A DNA stretch of 64,000 nucleotides, from the NCBI GenBank assembly GCA_032622095.1, contig CP136067.1, forward strand, positions 177,540,556 through 177,604,555. Direction: 5' to 3'. The notes under the pieces are model-generated. The model made no database searches. It was not told where the DNA came from and worked only from the letters and a program-made list of their open reading frames with translations. The stretch is from Siphonodentalium dalli. Its lineage: Eukaryota > Mollusca > Scaphopoda > Gadilida > Siphonodentaliidae. Below, in pieces: positions 33,877 to 46,906 of this stretch (positions within the stretch are counted from its first letter, which is position 1; each line of letters starts with the position of its first letter). A program made the position numbers and the translations under genes.

Positions 33877-34235
33877 ACCGATTTAGGTTGTCTTTTGTCT
33901 ATAAAATGATGGGATTGAAAAAATTGTTGTTAAGGGCATTTCCGCCCCGATAACTTTGAGACATGTATATTCGATCGATATATAGTTTCATCATTGTGTG
34001 GTCTTTTTTCAATCCCGAAATTTATACCCAATTTCGATATATACACCAGATTTATCGATGTTTTAATGACATTTGGCAAGTTATCTCCCTTTTTGCTGCA
34101 TTCTATACATAACAAATACAAAACCAGAAAAGTTGATTTTTGTAAGACTGCTGTGGATGTTTCGACCGCACAATGATGAAACTATATATCGACAGAATAT
34201 TTTATTTTTATAGACAAAAGACAACCTAAATCGGT
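33877..34235. mobile_element. 359-bp MITE with 30-bp TIRs
   Basis: ACCGATTTAGGTTGTCTTTT at 33877 is matched by AAAAGACAACCTAAATCGGT ending at 34235; the inverted match extends over about 30 bp to CTATAAAA. No coding capacity and no clear target duplication are seen, so the superfamily is unknown. Confidence 0.8.
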
Positions 34236-34694
34236 GACAACAATATATATGAATAATAAAGTTTATATTTAAAAAAAGTAAATTAATAATATTAATTAAT
34301 TAACAAAATTGACATAATAATTTCAATAATATTTTTATATTTAAAACAGTAAATTAATAATTGCCACTTTTAAATTTAAATTTAATTAAAATTTAATTTT
34401 ATCGGCTTCCTTAAAAAGATTCTTACCTTAATATTTGTATGTGCACTTTATAAACTTCATTGAGTCATCTTTGTCATGTATTGAGTTTGATATCTTTTGT
34501 TAACAGTTTATAAATCATGTATGTCTCATGTTTGTTATTATATTTTATGTGTTTATTATGATTAAATAAAGTTATCATTTAAAATAAATGTATTCACTTT
34601 CTAAATTATTATTTCACAAAAAACCTCAAATACCCCAAAACACAATAGTTTAGAGTCGCCAATTAGTTAATCCGATTACCTATAACACTAAGCA

Positions 34695-35130
34695 CATAGG
34701 CCGCTTACCCCTTTTAAATGGAGCCGGCCGCTTACACTTTATAGAAAGAAAGAACGAAAAGTTGAATAAAATCAACAAATTTGTGAATTTAAAAACAATT
34801 CAAACGTTTATGTTTTCCATGTCATAACCCAGACATATGTACTAAATTTCAGTCATGTCCAATTATAAACAAAGAAGATAATTAATGCGACATCAAGTCC
34901 GCTTACACCTTTTATTTTGGAGCCGGCCGCATACACAGTGTGTTTCAGAACGAAAAAGTTGAATAAAATCAACAAATTTGTGAATTTAAAAACAATTCAA
35001 ACGTTATTGTATTCCATGTCCCAGTCCGGACATATTTCAATAATATTCATTGAGAAACAAAGGACCAAACGCCATATAACACCCCGTATACACCTTTTAT
35101 TCCGAGCCGGCCTCGGCATACACTTTATAG
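34695..35130. repeat. Diverged tandem repeat, roughly 190-200 bp
   Basis: GAGCCGGCCGCTTACAC-like words recur near 34721, 34920 and 35104, with AAAATCAACAAATTTGTGAA shared between the first two units. Confidence 0.75.
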
Positions 35131-36363
35131 TGTGTCCCGAGCTGGCCCAGGTCGACTGGGGCGAGTTTCCGGTACCTTTTATAGGTAGCGCCATTATCGC
35201 GAGCAAGCTTCCTTAATTTGCAGCAGGTATCCGTTGTGCGTAGTTTAATTTATAAGTTCCCCAATTAATATCGTAAATAGAGCGACTGTATTTGACAGAG
35301 AAGGCCTCTGTTGTTGATTATCAAGTTGCTATACATTAAAAAACGACAAATGCACATGCCCGTTCAAGCGTAGTAGTCTATTTTCCCCATGTTAAACGCC
35401 AATACCAAATAACGCTAACCTACTGCAAATGTTTTACATGACAAATGTTAATATATTTGGGCTGAATTCATCTGATGTGGTATGATTCCTCAAAATAAAC
35501 AACAAAACCATCGTTACTTGGAAATGTAGTTTGGGCTAACATTTACAGAAATCCTCCACCTCATTTATTCCGACACACACATCAGATGAAAAGCCACCAT
35601 CATACAACCGCCCAAATTTGGTCGAAATAACGTGTCGCATGTATCAGGTGAAGGTAATTCTTCAGTTACCTTCACCTTTAGTATTCCACGGTGTACTCGC
35701 TCCCCGACTCTAGAACACATTTAGCTCCCTGATTCCAGTATGTGTGACAGTTTATTATGGTGTAGTTTGCTGACAATTGGTCGTCACAATTAATATGCCA
35801 TTGGTGGCAATACACGATTTCCAGCACTTTTGCCAACCTGGGAGGGGGTACTGTACGTCAAATCAATGCTGAACCATTACCATAGGTCCCATCAAGCATG
35901 TTTTAATTTCGATAAAAACTGTTGAAGGGTACATGTTTTGAAAATGTGCTGAACGGTACATATGTTTTGAAATCTCGTTCTAAATGACGTTTAGTTTTCG
36001 CGTCTGCCACCATTTCTATAGGTTACACTAGTAGCTAATAGCTGTGGAAATTAACAGATCAATACTCGTCAATAGTTATATCTGAAATTTACGAGTACTA
36101 TAGGTATGTATTGTGACCCGATTTTGAACCTCAAACATTTAATAGATGGCCGTACAATCCCTTTCAACCATAAGTACAAAAAAATTCGAACAACTCCCTA
36201 GCTCATTCACTGCATGACCCTGCATGAGTTCAGCTATCCGAATGCCTGGAGCGACGGTTATATTATATCTAGAGATTATATTATTGACGCAGCTTCTTGG
36301 AACTGGGACCCTAAATTCAGCAATCTTCGCTCTATAATATTTTGTGGGAAATATGTATTTTAG

Positions 36364-36509
36364 GCCTGCCAGATAGACCCACAGCAAATACCACTCTACT
36401 ACTCACTCGGAACACAGGACAGCTCAAGCTTCATCACGGACACGACGGGGACAACGATCCAATATTCAGCAGACACCGTGCGGCACGAGAACGGTTCTAA
36501 AACGCTCAG
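36364..36509 (+). CDS. Gene 2 exon 3: MRH domain, central part
   Basis: Acceptor TATTTTAG, donor AG|GTAAGT. The 146 nt run from phase 0 to phase 2 (residues 96-144). It begins ACQIDP and contains YYSLGTQDSSSF, a typical MRH stretch, then a Thr-rich turn and a charged segment ending SKTLR. The frame stays open across the exon and fits exons 1 and 2 in both phase and domain order. Confidence 0.78.
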
Positions 36510-36649
36510 GTAAGTGACGAACACGGTGTTGCGATTCGTCATCTACAGTTTAAAGTTATATGGCATACTCCGCCAATAAACTAGCTCAAAGCAGGTACAT
36601 GTATGTTAATGAATTTGGTATCTCAATTGCTCGCACACAACGGCTGCAG

Positions 36650-37428
36650 ACACATGTATCACAGTAGCGATGGCATAGTAGGTGTGACAATTTATTATGG
36701 TGGAGTCTGGTGACAATTGGTTGTCATAATTAATATACCATAGCCAGCCATGTTACCCGCTGAGTTTCCGCAAAATGAGTCGACTCCCCCAATTAACACA
36801 TTGCGTTTCGCCAAGGTTGATCTCTACTCATTACGTTTTGCTAAATGGTATTCGCTACGATATAAATAATTGCACGATCGATCGTCCAGAATTGTGTTTG
36901 ACCGTGGCCTGGTGGCAATTGCTCATTGACTCACATATAATGCACGTGGTACGTTGTTTTAATGATATCTCAATGCATGCATGTTTATCTACTTATATTA
37001 AGACAGTTCCCCAATTGCGTATTAAGACAGTTCCCCAATTGCGTTTTTTATTTTGCGACGTTTAGTTCTACGCACAAGGTTTTACGCACTTACATTTGTT
37101 GAGAAATTACATGGGCGATTTAAGAACAATCATGGCTGTTGATAGAAATGGGTTATTCATTAAGTTATCAAGTGGACTTGTGTGTTAGCATGCAAAATAT
37201 AACATTGCGTGCGTTGGGTAAAGATCAACGGCGACAAGACATTCAGTTAGATACATCCTTGAGATATCGACCGTCGCTGTTAGAGCTTGGTAGACTCATT
37301 TTGCGAATTTGCAGAGGGCGACATGGCTTGCTATGGCATATTAATTATGACGACAAATTGTCACCAAACTCCACCATAATAAATTGTCACACCTACTATT
37401 CCATGGCTACCGTGACACGTGTGTTGGC
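36650..37428. repeat. Foldback (inverted-repeat) element of about 780 bp
   Basis: The left arm at 36653-36765 (TAGGTGTGACAATTTATTATGG and onward) is inverted at 37330-37428 (CCATAATAAATTGTCACACC). Inner blocks with CGCAAAATGAGTC are also mirrored. Related single-arm sequences occur near 31775 and 35750, so it is a dispersed family. Confidence 0.7.
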
Positions 37429-37489
37429 ACACAACGGCATTCAATCGCATCAATCAAAGTGATTCTCGTTGGGGGAATCATTCTGGTTT

Positions 37490-37930
37490 GTTTATCGGCG
37501 ATTTGTTCGGTACGCAAACCCCATCTCGCTCGAACCCATGGGGGCGGTCCGGTCGGCGGGTGTTAATTTCGGCGTTTTTGCGTTTATAACGAATTCGGCA
37601 GCAGCGTATGGGTTAATTTATTCACTTCCGCTGCAGCTAGCGACTTGTCCGATCGCCCATGTATGCATATGGCTATTCACTTCATGATATAATGTCCATT
37701 TCCGTGGTCAGGCAGTCAGGGGAGGTGCGGTCGGCGCCTTTTTGGATTTCCCGCACCTGGCGGAAACGGCCGCCAGTCAGGGGTTAACAGTGCCGTGTCC
37801 GCTCGAGCTATCGACTTGGGGATTGGAACTTTGGTACATTCGGGTCCATTCTACACGATAGTGCAAACCCCATCTCGCTCTGACCCCTGGGGGCGGTCCG
37901 GTCGGGTCCGGTCGGGTGCGGTCGGGTTTT
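37490..37930. repeat. Second locus of the 300-bp repeat
   Basis: It shares GGCGTTTTTGCGT, GGCAGCAGCGTATGGGTTAA and CTTGTCCGATCGCCCATG with 18430-19110. The right edge has a short GGTCCGGTCGG tandem. Confidence 0.7.
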
Positions 37931-39602
37931 AGTAGGACCGTTTGGAAATAGGTACACGCCTATATGTTATAATTTCATAGCACATGCATATGTGGGGTGA
38001 CAAAAGTTATTATGGTTTTGTGGAAAATCGAATGACCCCACCCCCCCCCCCCTTTGAGACCCCACATGAAGTTTTCTGGAGTTGTGGATTTTGCTTGGTT
38101 TGATGATTTGTGGTGTATATTAGGTTGCTAAACTCACAGATGTGCATGTGGGGACATGGGATCCCCAGCCAACTATGGTCAATGTTTTCAACAGTTAGAA
38201 ATTCCATACTAACAATGGGTTGAAATTGTTCTGGTAGTATGATTTTCCATCCAGTAATGTGAGTGTTTTGAATTATGTGATCTTGGGAGTTTGGCCTGTT
38301 TCAAGGATGGGGGTGCAGTTGGAAATCCCACATGGACATCCTCAATCAACAGAAACCCTCAAAAGATATACGTCCCCACACACACACACATCCATATAAT
38401 ACTTCAGCGATTGTGTCAACCAATCTGAAATGGGATTACGAAGTCAATTGTTGAAACAGGCGATACTATGTGATAGGTCATAACTCGAGTGAGTGAACGG
38501 TTACCAGTGTATCCCTTAGAGATTATTTAGCGGATACCAATGACCACCAATAAAGGTGAACACATATCACATACCACTGCACTGCTTCCATCGGATATTT
38601 TCCTGTATCATTTTTTCATTGGTCAATTAAGTCACATGGGGAATACCTGGTATTTTCTTGCCTATCTTGTGGACGCGCCATTATAGTATGACAATTTTGT
38701 GACTGACATTGCTACTGAAAAAAATTTGAGAAAGTGAATTGGAAGATCATTGAATTCAAAACAATGGTGTTATTAATATTTCCCCCACAATGCCCACATT
38801 TGATATTGGATGAGCATAGCTGTAGACGTAAGTGGTAATATTAGTAATAACATGATTTTGTCGGGCTCATGATTTATTAACATAAATAAGATTGCAATAC
38901 CTTTATAGACTTGTGACATTTTTATTTAAAATTTCACAAGTCTATTGAGGTGTTACAATCTTGTTTGTATTATCAATTCTGGAGACTTGTACGGCGCATC
39001 ATATACTTAATGATTTATTAACGGTTATCAAGGAATGATAAACAGCTAATATGCACCTCGGGCTGTTAATCATTCGCGGAGGGCCGGTAATAAACCATCA
39101 AACCAAACCATGTTACATTATACAACTGATATATGTCTGAAATTAGTCTGCAACTATATATCGTTGGAATCAATCGTGCAATAACTGGTGACATTTCCCC
39201 GCCACAATAAGTAATAAAAAGAATCAACTATAAATAGTCTGTCACTCCAGAATTTATCAATCGATAGTGTGTATAGAAGCCATATATGAAGAATTTCATG
39301 AAGTTTAACATTTTTTCTAGCTGTGTGGTAGTATACACTATTGGTAAGGGTACCGTAATCGCTAATTATCATATATTACATAGGTGATCGTTTAAATTCT
39401 TGGGTGCCAGACATAATGACAGAACTGTACCTTTTTAGAAAGTCGAGGTCCAGCAATAAGATATAGTTTCATAGACACTGCAATATCTAAACTACATGTA
39501 CCACGAAACATATTTTGCGATTCTTTCATTTTCGCCAACAGAGCTTCCAACTGACGAGTAAATACGCGTGTGTTAGAAGAAGAGCTGTTCATCCGAGCCC
39601 AG

Positions 39603-39651
39603 GAGTTTCGTCTGGTACATGTATCTCATCAGGGACCGTACTGTGCATACT
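39603..39651 (+). CDS. Gene 2 exon 4 (tentative)
   Basis: The 49 nt between CCCAG and ACT|GTAAGT run from phase 2 to phase 0, as needed to join exon 3 to exon 5. It starts RSFVWYMYL, which could be the RSxxVxL strand of an MRH domain, but the cysteine that normally follows is absent. A second acceptor at 39631-39632 (TCTCATCAG) is in the same frame and would shorten the exon by 30 nt. It is short and the call rests mainly on phase and a strong donor. Confidence 0.45.
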
Positions 39652-39726
39652 GTAAGTATTGCTTAAACCAACTATATGTATAATGCGAGCATTGCTTAAA
39701 CGCAAAATATGTATAACGAGCGTAAA

Positions 39727-40145
39727 TGTGACCCGCCATATCAAATCCAGTCGTAAGTCGGGATTTTTTTTACCCTGTGCCAATGCATTATATTATATAT
39801 GCGAGTCGACCATAGGTCGCCTCGCATATATAAGAGAATGCATTGGCCTAACAATTTTAATAATATTTTCTTGTAATCTTTAACAATTTTATAATTTTAC
39901 CCACACAGAGCCCCAGACAAACATGAGCAGACGACACTCTTCTATATGCTTCTATATATGTGTGGGGCTCCCTGCAGGGTAATGGATGTTTTTTATTTTA
40001 TGTCCTAAAAATTGTAAGAAACATTTATTTTAAAAAAATGATAACAAATTGTTAGGCCTATGGTCGACTCGCATATATAAGAGAATGCATTGACACAGGG
40101 TAAAAAAATCCCGACTTACGACTGGATTTGATATGGCGGGCCACA
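39727..40145. mobile_element. TA-type double-hairpin MITE, copy A4 (reverse orientation)
   Basis: TGTGACCCGCCATATC at 39727 and its inverted match ending at 40145, with TA on the right but AA on the left (a probable mutation). Its centre is in the opposite orientation to A2 and A3. The arms of its second hairpin are partly deleted (GTTAGGCCTATGGTCGAC). Confidence 0.88.
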
Positions 40146-40270
40146 TATATTACTTAAACATACTCGGTCCGATTAACGACGCTTGTATATTACAGTCACC
40201 AAACATATAGTCAATGGGATGGTAGGACCCCTGGTGCACCCCCATAACGTAAATTCTTGGGTATTTTCAT

Positions 40271-41205
40271 TAGTGATACGGACCGGACCGGACCACCTTG
40301 GTTGGTCCGGTCCACTGCCAAGGCGGTCCAGTCCGGTCCGGTCCAGGCCAATCCGGTCCGGTACACATGCCTGGACCGGTCCAAAACGGTCCGGTCCACC
40401 TAGAATAGGCTATATGTTAATGAATTCTCTGTTTTCTCAAAGTTTTTACTCTGTATAGTACAAACTATAAGTTACTGAGTTCAGTGCATTGCAATGAGTC
40501 CATATATGTTAAAACTGACATTGTTTGCCGATGGTATGCATCATTGTCTGTCTCTGGCGGGATATTCTGGGAACGATGCACGGTAATAGTATTTCTAGTA
40601 ATGTACTAATTAAATGTATTGGACAGATAAAAAGCTAGGGCCAGAATGTGTCACATCCAATCTAACATGGCACTCAACTGATCGTATACGCATGATTCGT
40701 ATCATACTTATTTTCATTAAATTGAAATTTAAACGAAATAACTATACTGATGACAATTATACAAATGTGTACTAATATGACTACTACATTAATATTGGAG
40801 TCTTGGAGATTGTGATGGCTGATTGTATAATCCTAACAATTACAGTTATATACCTAAGTACAACTATACTATTGGATTAATGTGACTGTCTTGTCTTTCA
40901 TTATAAGGAAATTGACATGTACAAAGTACATCTATACATTGTTTTCGTGGCATCAAACGTTTAATAGATATTAACCACTTGAATGCGTCAATACATCGTT
41001 GCTAATTGATAGGACGGCAAATACACAATAATATTCGCGATAGTTTATTATAACTGAAGTAAAATAGTGGACCGGACCGGAGAGTACCGGACCGGCGGCA
41101 AAAAGCGGTCCGGTCCGGTCCAGTGACACCAGGTCCGGACCGGACCGCGGTCCACCCCTGGACCGCGGACCGGACCGGTCCAAAGCGGTCCGGTCCGCAT
41201 CACTA
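40271..41205. mobile_element. hAT-type element with GGACCGGTCC-rich ends
   Basis: A 935-bp element beginning TAGTGATACGGACCGG and ending CCGGTCCGCATCACTA. It has a perfect 8-bp duplication ATTTTCAT (40263-40270 and 41206-41213). Both ends, about 140 bp each, consist of degenerate repeats of GGACCGGTCC and mirror each other. TAGTG-type ends with 8-bp target duplications are diagnostic of the hAT superfamily. The centre (40420-41060) has no transposase, so it is non-autonomous. It lies in the putative intron between gene 2 exons 4 and 5. Confidence 0.93.
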
Positions 41206-41399
41206 ATTTTCATGTACCCTAAAGTGTATTGTTCATGAAAAATGAAGTTAACAGCAAATATTTTGGACCCTAATGTACATATTGGGTCAAAGTTTAACCT
41301 TACTCAGTTACCATTATTTTCCGATTATGATGGGGTGAGCGAAAATGTATATGTCATGTCATTGTGACTGAATTTATCAGGTGATGTGCCACCTTGTAG

Positions 41400-41491
41400 G
41401 TAATGGAATACTCTATCCACCGGAAGCCAAACATATATGACGTTGTCATTGATGACTGGAACCCTGATCACATATTTAAACTTACTATCAC
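41400..41491 (+). CDS. Gene 2 exon 5 (tentative)
   Basis: Acceptor CACCTTGTAG, donor AC|GTGAGA. The 92 nt run from phase 0 to phase 2. It encodes a segment with NIYDVVIDDW and HIFKLTI, which fits the last strands of an MRH domain (hydrophobic-aromatic, then FxLT before a Ser-x-x-Cys). It does not join exon 3 directly without a phase conflict, so exon 4 or another small exon is required. The next exon, expected to carry the final cysteines, was not found before 46900. Confidence 0.5.
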
Positions 41492-44400
41492 GTGAGAATA
41501 GCATGAATATAATATTGGTATAATTTGAATTTGTTGAAACCGTACTATTATAACGTGAGCATTATTTAACCCTTTATTTGCTGAATGAATTCTCCCTCCC
41601 AGTTATAGCACGAATGTCGGAATATTATATTATTTATTTGGGGGTATGTTAGGGAAATTTGAGCAGACAATAGACAACCACAGCGATCATAAGAGTGCAT
41701 TTGGATCGGCACTGGTGGGGAAAATTCGGATTAGTTCAACTAATGTGACCCTGCCTAAACCAACTATAGGGCTATAACATATATAATTGGAGTATTGCTT
41801 TAGCCTACTATGTACAATGGTCATGTTTTAAACGGTATTATAATCTAGGTAGCGCTTAAACCGTGTTATCAGTGGAGACCAAAAGGAGATGATCCCATAA
41901 ATGGCCGGATGTAGTGTACAGTGCCCCTTTAAGATTTATATATCGTAATAGTGAGCTCTATGGGCGTATACGGTACACCATTAGGTATTTATATACTTAT
42001 ATATCAGGAGATGATCCCATAAATGACCGGATTTAGTGAACAGTACCCCTCTAATACTGAACTGACCGCGGGCACAACACGGTGATTACATTGACGAAAA
42101 TATTCAGAAATTAAACACAAATAAAACATACATTTAAAAAAGCAAAATACACTCATGTGCTATGTGAACGATTTAATAAACATGGTAATTATAGTGAAAA
42201 TGAGTTAATTACTAGAGCCATAAACTCATTTTCATTATAATTACCGTGTTGTTTTACATCGTTGATAACGTAAGTGAGTGCATTTTTCACTCATCTATGG
42301 TTCATTTGTTGCATATATTCTGTTGAGTATAATAGGATAGGGTCACATAAATGGCCGGATTTAGTGTAGTCCCCCTTTAACAAGAGTCTTCTTTTCGACA
42401 TTTAAAGTGACTAAATAACGGATATATTCAGAACTGATTTTTTTTATTTAAAGAGCGTGTTTTAACGAGCGTTTTTTTCCCTTGAAGACGTGATTTTTAA
42501 GAATCGAGAGATATTCAGAACTGGCTATTTTTCTATCAGTGGGTTCTATATGGGTTATCACCCTACCGATACTGCGTCCGTAGTAAGTCCATTACTAAGT
42601 TATATATAAATTAATGGTGGGTTCGATGGGCGGATACGGTGCACAATCAGGGTTCACGCTGCCGCTTGCCAAATTTTCCAATGGCAAAACATATTTTCAG
42701 TTGGCAAAAACAATATTGATTTGGGAAACAATTTGGCAAGTGGGTTTTCCGGAATTTCGTTCAGATATTTATTGCTATTTTGATATCAATTAATAAAACT
42801 AACTTACTTTACTAGTTCATTTTATCTGCGACTGTGGTCATTTGTTTTTTTTTTACATTATATAGCAATGAAAAAAAATAGAATTTCCTTCAATTTTCCC
42901 CAATTATGCCCACAATTAATTTGGCGAATCATTTTGTAATTTGACAGAAAGATTCATTTTGCAAAACAAAATGGCAAGATGCCAATCCTGTGCACAATTA
43001 TCTATAGATGGAAAAATGACCGTCATTAATAATCTATATATGTTGGTGCTGTGTGGATCGGGTGTTCTGGGACGGTGGTATGTAATAAGCACTAAACGGC
43101 ACGTGTGTATGTATATATGGGTTTGCGTCTCGACTTCTATCCTTCCGCACTGGCACTCGATCCGTATCTACACATGAAACCACTCACACACTCGTGTCAT
43201 TTTGTGTATGTATTCACTATTGACCGACAATTAGTACAAATAACATCATATACATATGACACATATAAGCAAAATAGAAGTGCTAATATAAGGACACGAG
43301 AATCAGACAAGCCCGAGTGCTTATATGAAGTCTTCTCCTGTTTGGCTACATGCCCCGTCCCCAATAAGTGAGGGAGGGGTATAGTTGACGGGAAGGGTAG
43401 GAAATTATGATTTTTTTTGAGAATTGGAGATGTATAACATAATTTGAGTTAGGGATGGACAAAAGAAGATATTGTTATTGACATCAGGAGGGATATACAG
43501 AGAGAAAGAGAGGGCAAGGGGAAAATAGTAGACAGAGGGACACGTGAAGTCGTGAGATGATGACGGTGGTGGGGAGATTCAATGACTGTGTTGTTGCGTG
43601 ATTAAAAATGATGCTAGTATATAGTAATCGTCATTCGCCATGGAAGGGGGTCAATCACACTTGCTCACATACAATTGGACGAGCTCTTCCCCACATATGT
43701 TGAATGTCGTTGTCTGTAAGTTAGAAATTCAAATTAGGGAAAATAGGCGGCGATATATACTTAGTGTAAACAATATTTATTTGAACGATAGAACAGAACA
43801 TCACATTGACAATTATACATATAGAAAAAAAAACAAAGTTCAATTGAGGATTGGATAACAAGCCATGAGCCTATGGCTTTTATAAAAATCCTTTCCTCTA
43901 GAAATGTTACCCCGAGTGTCAATACAGACAGCTACATGGTAAAGAGGACGGGGCAGACAGTCGGATATGACCGAACACAAGGTGCAGAAACGCGACTTAC
44001 ATATTTATACAAACACCTCATGTTCGCATACACAACCCCCTGCACACGATAGATACTTCAATGTTTGAATTTTTTTCTTTACAGCGCTCTACGACAGCTT
44101 GGCGTTCTTTACCAGCACCTCATGTAGTGGAGTTTGAAATAAGACTTTTATTGATCAGTAAAAAGTTTTGTCTTCTACACACGGAAGGGGTTAGATGGCC
44201 TCGGATATCACATTCTTAACTCTAAGAAACATTGACACCCCCTCCTGAGTTGGAATTTACATTTGATATTCAAACTCGTCGAACAATTACACATCAACAA
44301 CACACATGTGTTTTGAAAATTTCACATTGATTGTCATTTAGTCTGTTTCCAATAATAGTGGGGAAATCTTTACACTATATATTGGTTAGAAAATAAAAGT

Positions 44401-45429
44401 TCGGGGTGGGCGATGCAATCCAACACCAGATGACCACGCCCATGCTACTCCAACATATATGAACTCACTTGGAACGTAGAGGGTGTCGTCTGACAATTGA
44501 ATATATAAATTGCGTTGTACTGAGTCATGCGAATTATATATATTATTACGGGCTCCCATTACCCGAGGTGTCACCAGAATGGGGAATTTCAGCGACCGCC
44601 ATATTAATATAGCCTAGGTTTGCTAATTTAAGGATCTCATTTTCCTCATGCTACCCAACCATAGTTTTTGCATTTTTCGTGGTAGTTCACGTGATGTTAT
44701 CAGTCTTAAGCTTCTTGATTTATTTACAATTTAACTGTTTCTTCCTTTGATTTGTGAGACAGTTGTGTCAGTGGTATTGAAAATGGTGAAAAGTGAAACT
44801 ATTTTGCCCTCTATACTCATACCGCAAAAATCGGATCCTGAAAAAAGAATAGCTAGGATATATTAATATAGTGGTCGCTGAAATTCCCCTTTCTAGTGAC
44901 ACGTCGGGTAATGAGAGCCCATACTATATAGTTCAAGTTTTGAAACTTGAACTATATATTAAGGACTCTCATTACCCGAGGCGTCACCGAGTCGACATCC
45001 TTGTCAGAGTAAGAGAGTAATGCGGAATCGAACGGTTCTTCGGATTCTGAAGACACCACGACGAAGCAACAAGTGGCGGAAGCAGCAGTCGGCAGGCGTG
45101 ATATATCTAGGCGTCGGTGTCGAGAGAAGAACACAGATGTAGACGCACATGATCCATTCCCTTAAAAGTGTTATTGCATGTATAGCCAATGGCCCCTTCT
45201 GTCCGTCAGAACTTATCACCTTGTAACTCCGCTGTAAATTATCGGATTTCATTGTCCTTTGGCGTATTGATAGCAGAAGTTATCAAGTTAACAAGGTTTC
45301 GTCCATCATATCCACATTATTATATGATTTATATCCGTAATAATCTTTACCAGAGTTTTGGCCCTTGTTTGACTTGGAAATTGTGAATTTTGTGTCTGTC
45401 CAAAGATATCACACTGTAACTCCGGTGTG
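41492..45429. other. No gene recognised (possible remaining intron of gene 2)
   Basis: AT-rich sequence with one imperfect 140-bp palindrome at about 42150-42290 (GGTAATTATAGTGAAAATGA mirrored). A TTAA-CCCTTT end at 41572 lacks a partner. Short repeated words (GATCCCATAAATGGCCGG near 41891, 42008 and 42343) suggest an old tandem repeat. An inverted pair near 44525-44585 and 44915-44990 shares CATTACCCGAGG. Confidence 0.45.
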
Positions 45430-45433
45430 TTAA

Positions 45434-45650
45434 TCCTTTCATGAATGTAGCTGCGCTGGTGCAGCATTAATGGTCCTTCGCCAATGCATTCTCTTATATA
45501 TATATGTGAGTCCCAGAGGGAGCCTCACAAATATAAGAGAATGCGCTGGCTTAGAATGTCATGGTAAATATTGTTAGGCCAATGTATTCTCGTATATACA
45601 AGAGAACGTATCGGCACAGGGTTTTCGCAAATTTTTAGGAAGCTCCAGGA
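45434..45650. mobile_element. Truncated TTAA-type MITE with diverged paired hairpins (P4)
   Basis: TTAA at 45430-45433 is followed by TCCTTTCATGAATGTAGCTG. The first hairpin (45481-45550) has loop GTCCCAGAGGGAG; the second is collapsed (45580-45615). The right AAAGGG-TTAA end is missing after GGAAGCTCCAGGATT. Confidence 0.75.
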
Positions 45651-46906
45651 TTCCGTTGTCCTTTGGCATGTTGATAGCACAGGTTGGAGGAAAGGATACC
45701 ACATACTACGGGTTTTGTCCATTTTTTTTTTACTAGAGTTGCAGCCTTGTTTGACTTTTGTGTATTTTTTTGCGTACACACATTACAGCTTGTTTTGAAT
45801 GCTAATAGACCAGGAATCTAGGATTAATGCCAGGATACTGACAGGTTTTGTCTGTGATGTGAATATTATCTATAAATGGAATGAAGGCGAATGTAATTAA
45901 GTGCAATTAAGTGCACATTGTTTGCGGCCAACTCCGCTATAAAATAATGTGACAGTATTGTAAGAAATAATGAATCCAATAAGCAATTGCATTCACGTAG
46001 CTGAAGTTCAATATATATGCACCTTTACATCAGTCTTACAATGCTTCGGTGGTCTCTGGTATAGCTTAGTCGACGAGTGTTTGTATGTGTGGTCTGTCAT
46101 TGGTGTCATAATATATTTTGGCGAAAAAGAAGTGTGATCTGTTAAAGTAATAAGAATGATATAATACGAATAAGGACAGCCGATTTCGAATAGAATACAA
46201 TCAGTTGAAAGATTCTGAATCGCATTGATTCGCAGGGCCCTATGGCGGTGATGAAATATGAGTGATGTGAGTGATGCTGCATCATGCATCTGCGGTATTC
46301 GTCGCAACGGGTGTATTCTGTTAACTTATCATATGTTGGTCAATTTAACCTATGTATATAACGTCAAAAGGGCAAATAATATATAGAGTTTAATCAAGAA
46401 ATGAATGTAGTGCGCATGTGTTATAAATACTATTATTGAGGGATACAGCGCTGCGGTCGATGGGCACACTGTGTAAACCGCAAGGTGGTTAACATCTTTA
46501 CACTAAATGTGCCCCAACGACTACAGTTATTTTGAATTAAAACGGGTGACCCAATTGGCATTTGACCAATCACCGAACAGGATTTAGTGTAACACAGACG
46601 GCCTATGTAAATAAACTACATGATCACATCGGAATAAGATTAGATTATTTATTGGTAATGATACAGATATCTATACAAAAGTTGACACATGTATACAAAT
46701 TGAATGAGCAATATTATGATTATGGATGGAACTGCGGTCAACATTAACATATATATGTTAGTGAGTGATAAAAGAGCTCACTATTTAGATGTATAAAATC
46801 AAAAAGAGATTTAACCAATAACGTTTTAAGATGGTTAGTCGGTAATATTATTATTAATAAATGTTATTATTAATACTGGTCAGCCTCTATAATTAAATAT
46901 ATCATT
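45651..46906. other. No feature recognised
   Basis: AT-rich sequence with short frames only. It ends where the left long direct repeat begins. Confidence 0.4.

Larger units (their letters stand above)
27153..36363 (+). other. Gene 2 intron 2 (9.2 kb), repeat-rich
   Basis: It holds a 525-bp-repeat copy, a SINE tail, MITE P3, the Helitron-like array, MITE A3, another Helitron-like element, two GGCCGCC units, a 359-bp MITE and a tandem repeat. A block at 27590-27690 (AAATATGAAGAAAAAGTATA) recurs inverted at 30895-30960. A short block with GTTGAAGGGTACATGTTTTG recurs at 30822 and 35920. No exon is seen; 35220-36363 holds nothing else identified. Confidence 0.6.
36510..39602 (+). other. Gene 2 intron 3
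   Basis: It contains a foldback repeat (36650-37428), copies of the 300-bp repeat (about 37490-37930), a poly-C run (38040-38052) and a short CA microsatellite near 38382. 38060-39600 has no other identified feature. Confidence 0.55.

Noticed and set aside
41568-41580. Another TTAA-CCCTTT MITE
   Set aside because: Only one end is seen; no AAAGGG-TTAA partner or hairpin module lies nearby.
42640-42780. Sixth exon of gene 2 after ATCAGGGTTCACGC
   Set aside because: The phase fits and a Cys follows, but the sequence is a run of TTGGCAAA words typical of a simple repeat, and there is no good donor.
44085-44150. Gene 2 exon after TTTCTTTACAG
   Set aside because: In the required phase it stops after about 14 codons without the cysteines expected at the end of an MRH domain.
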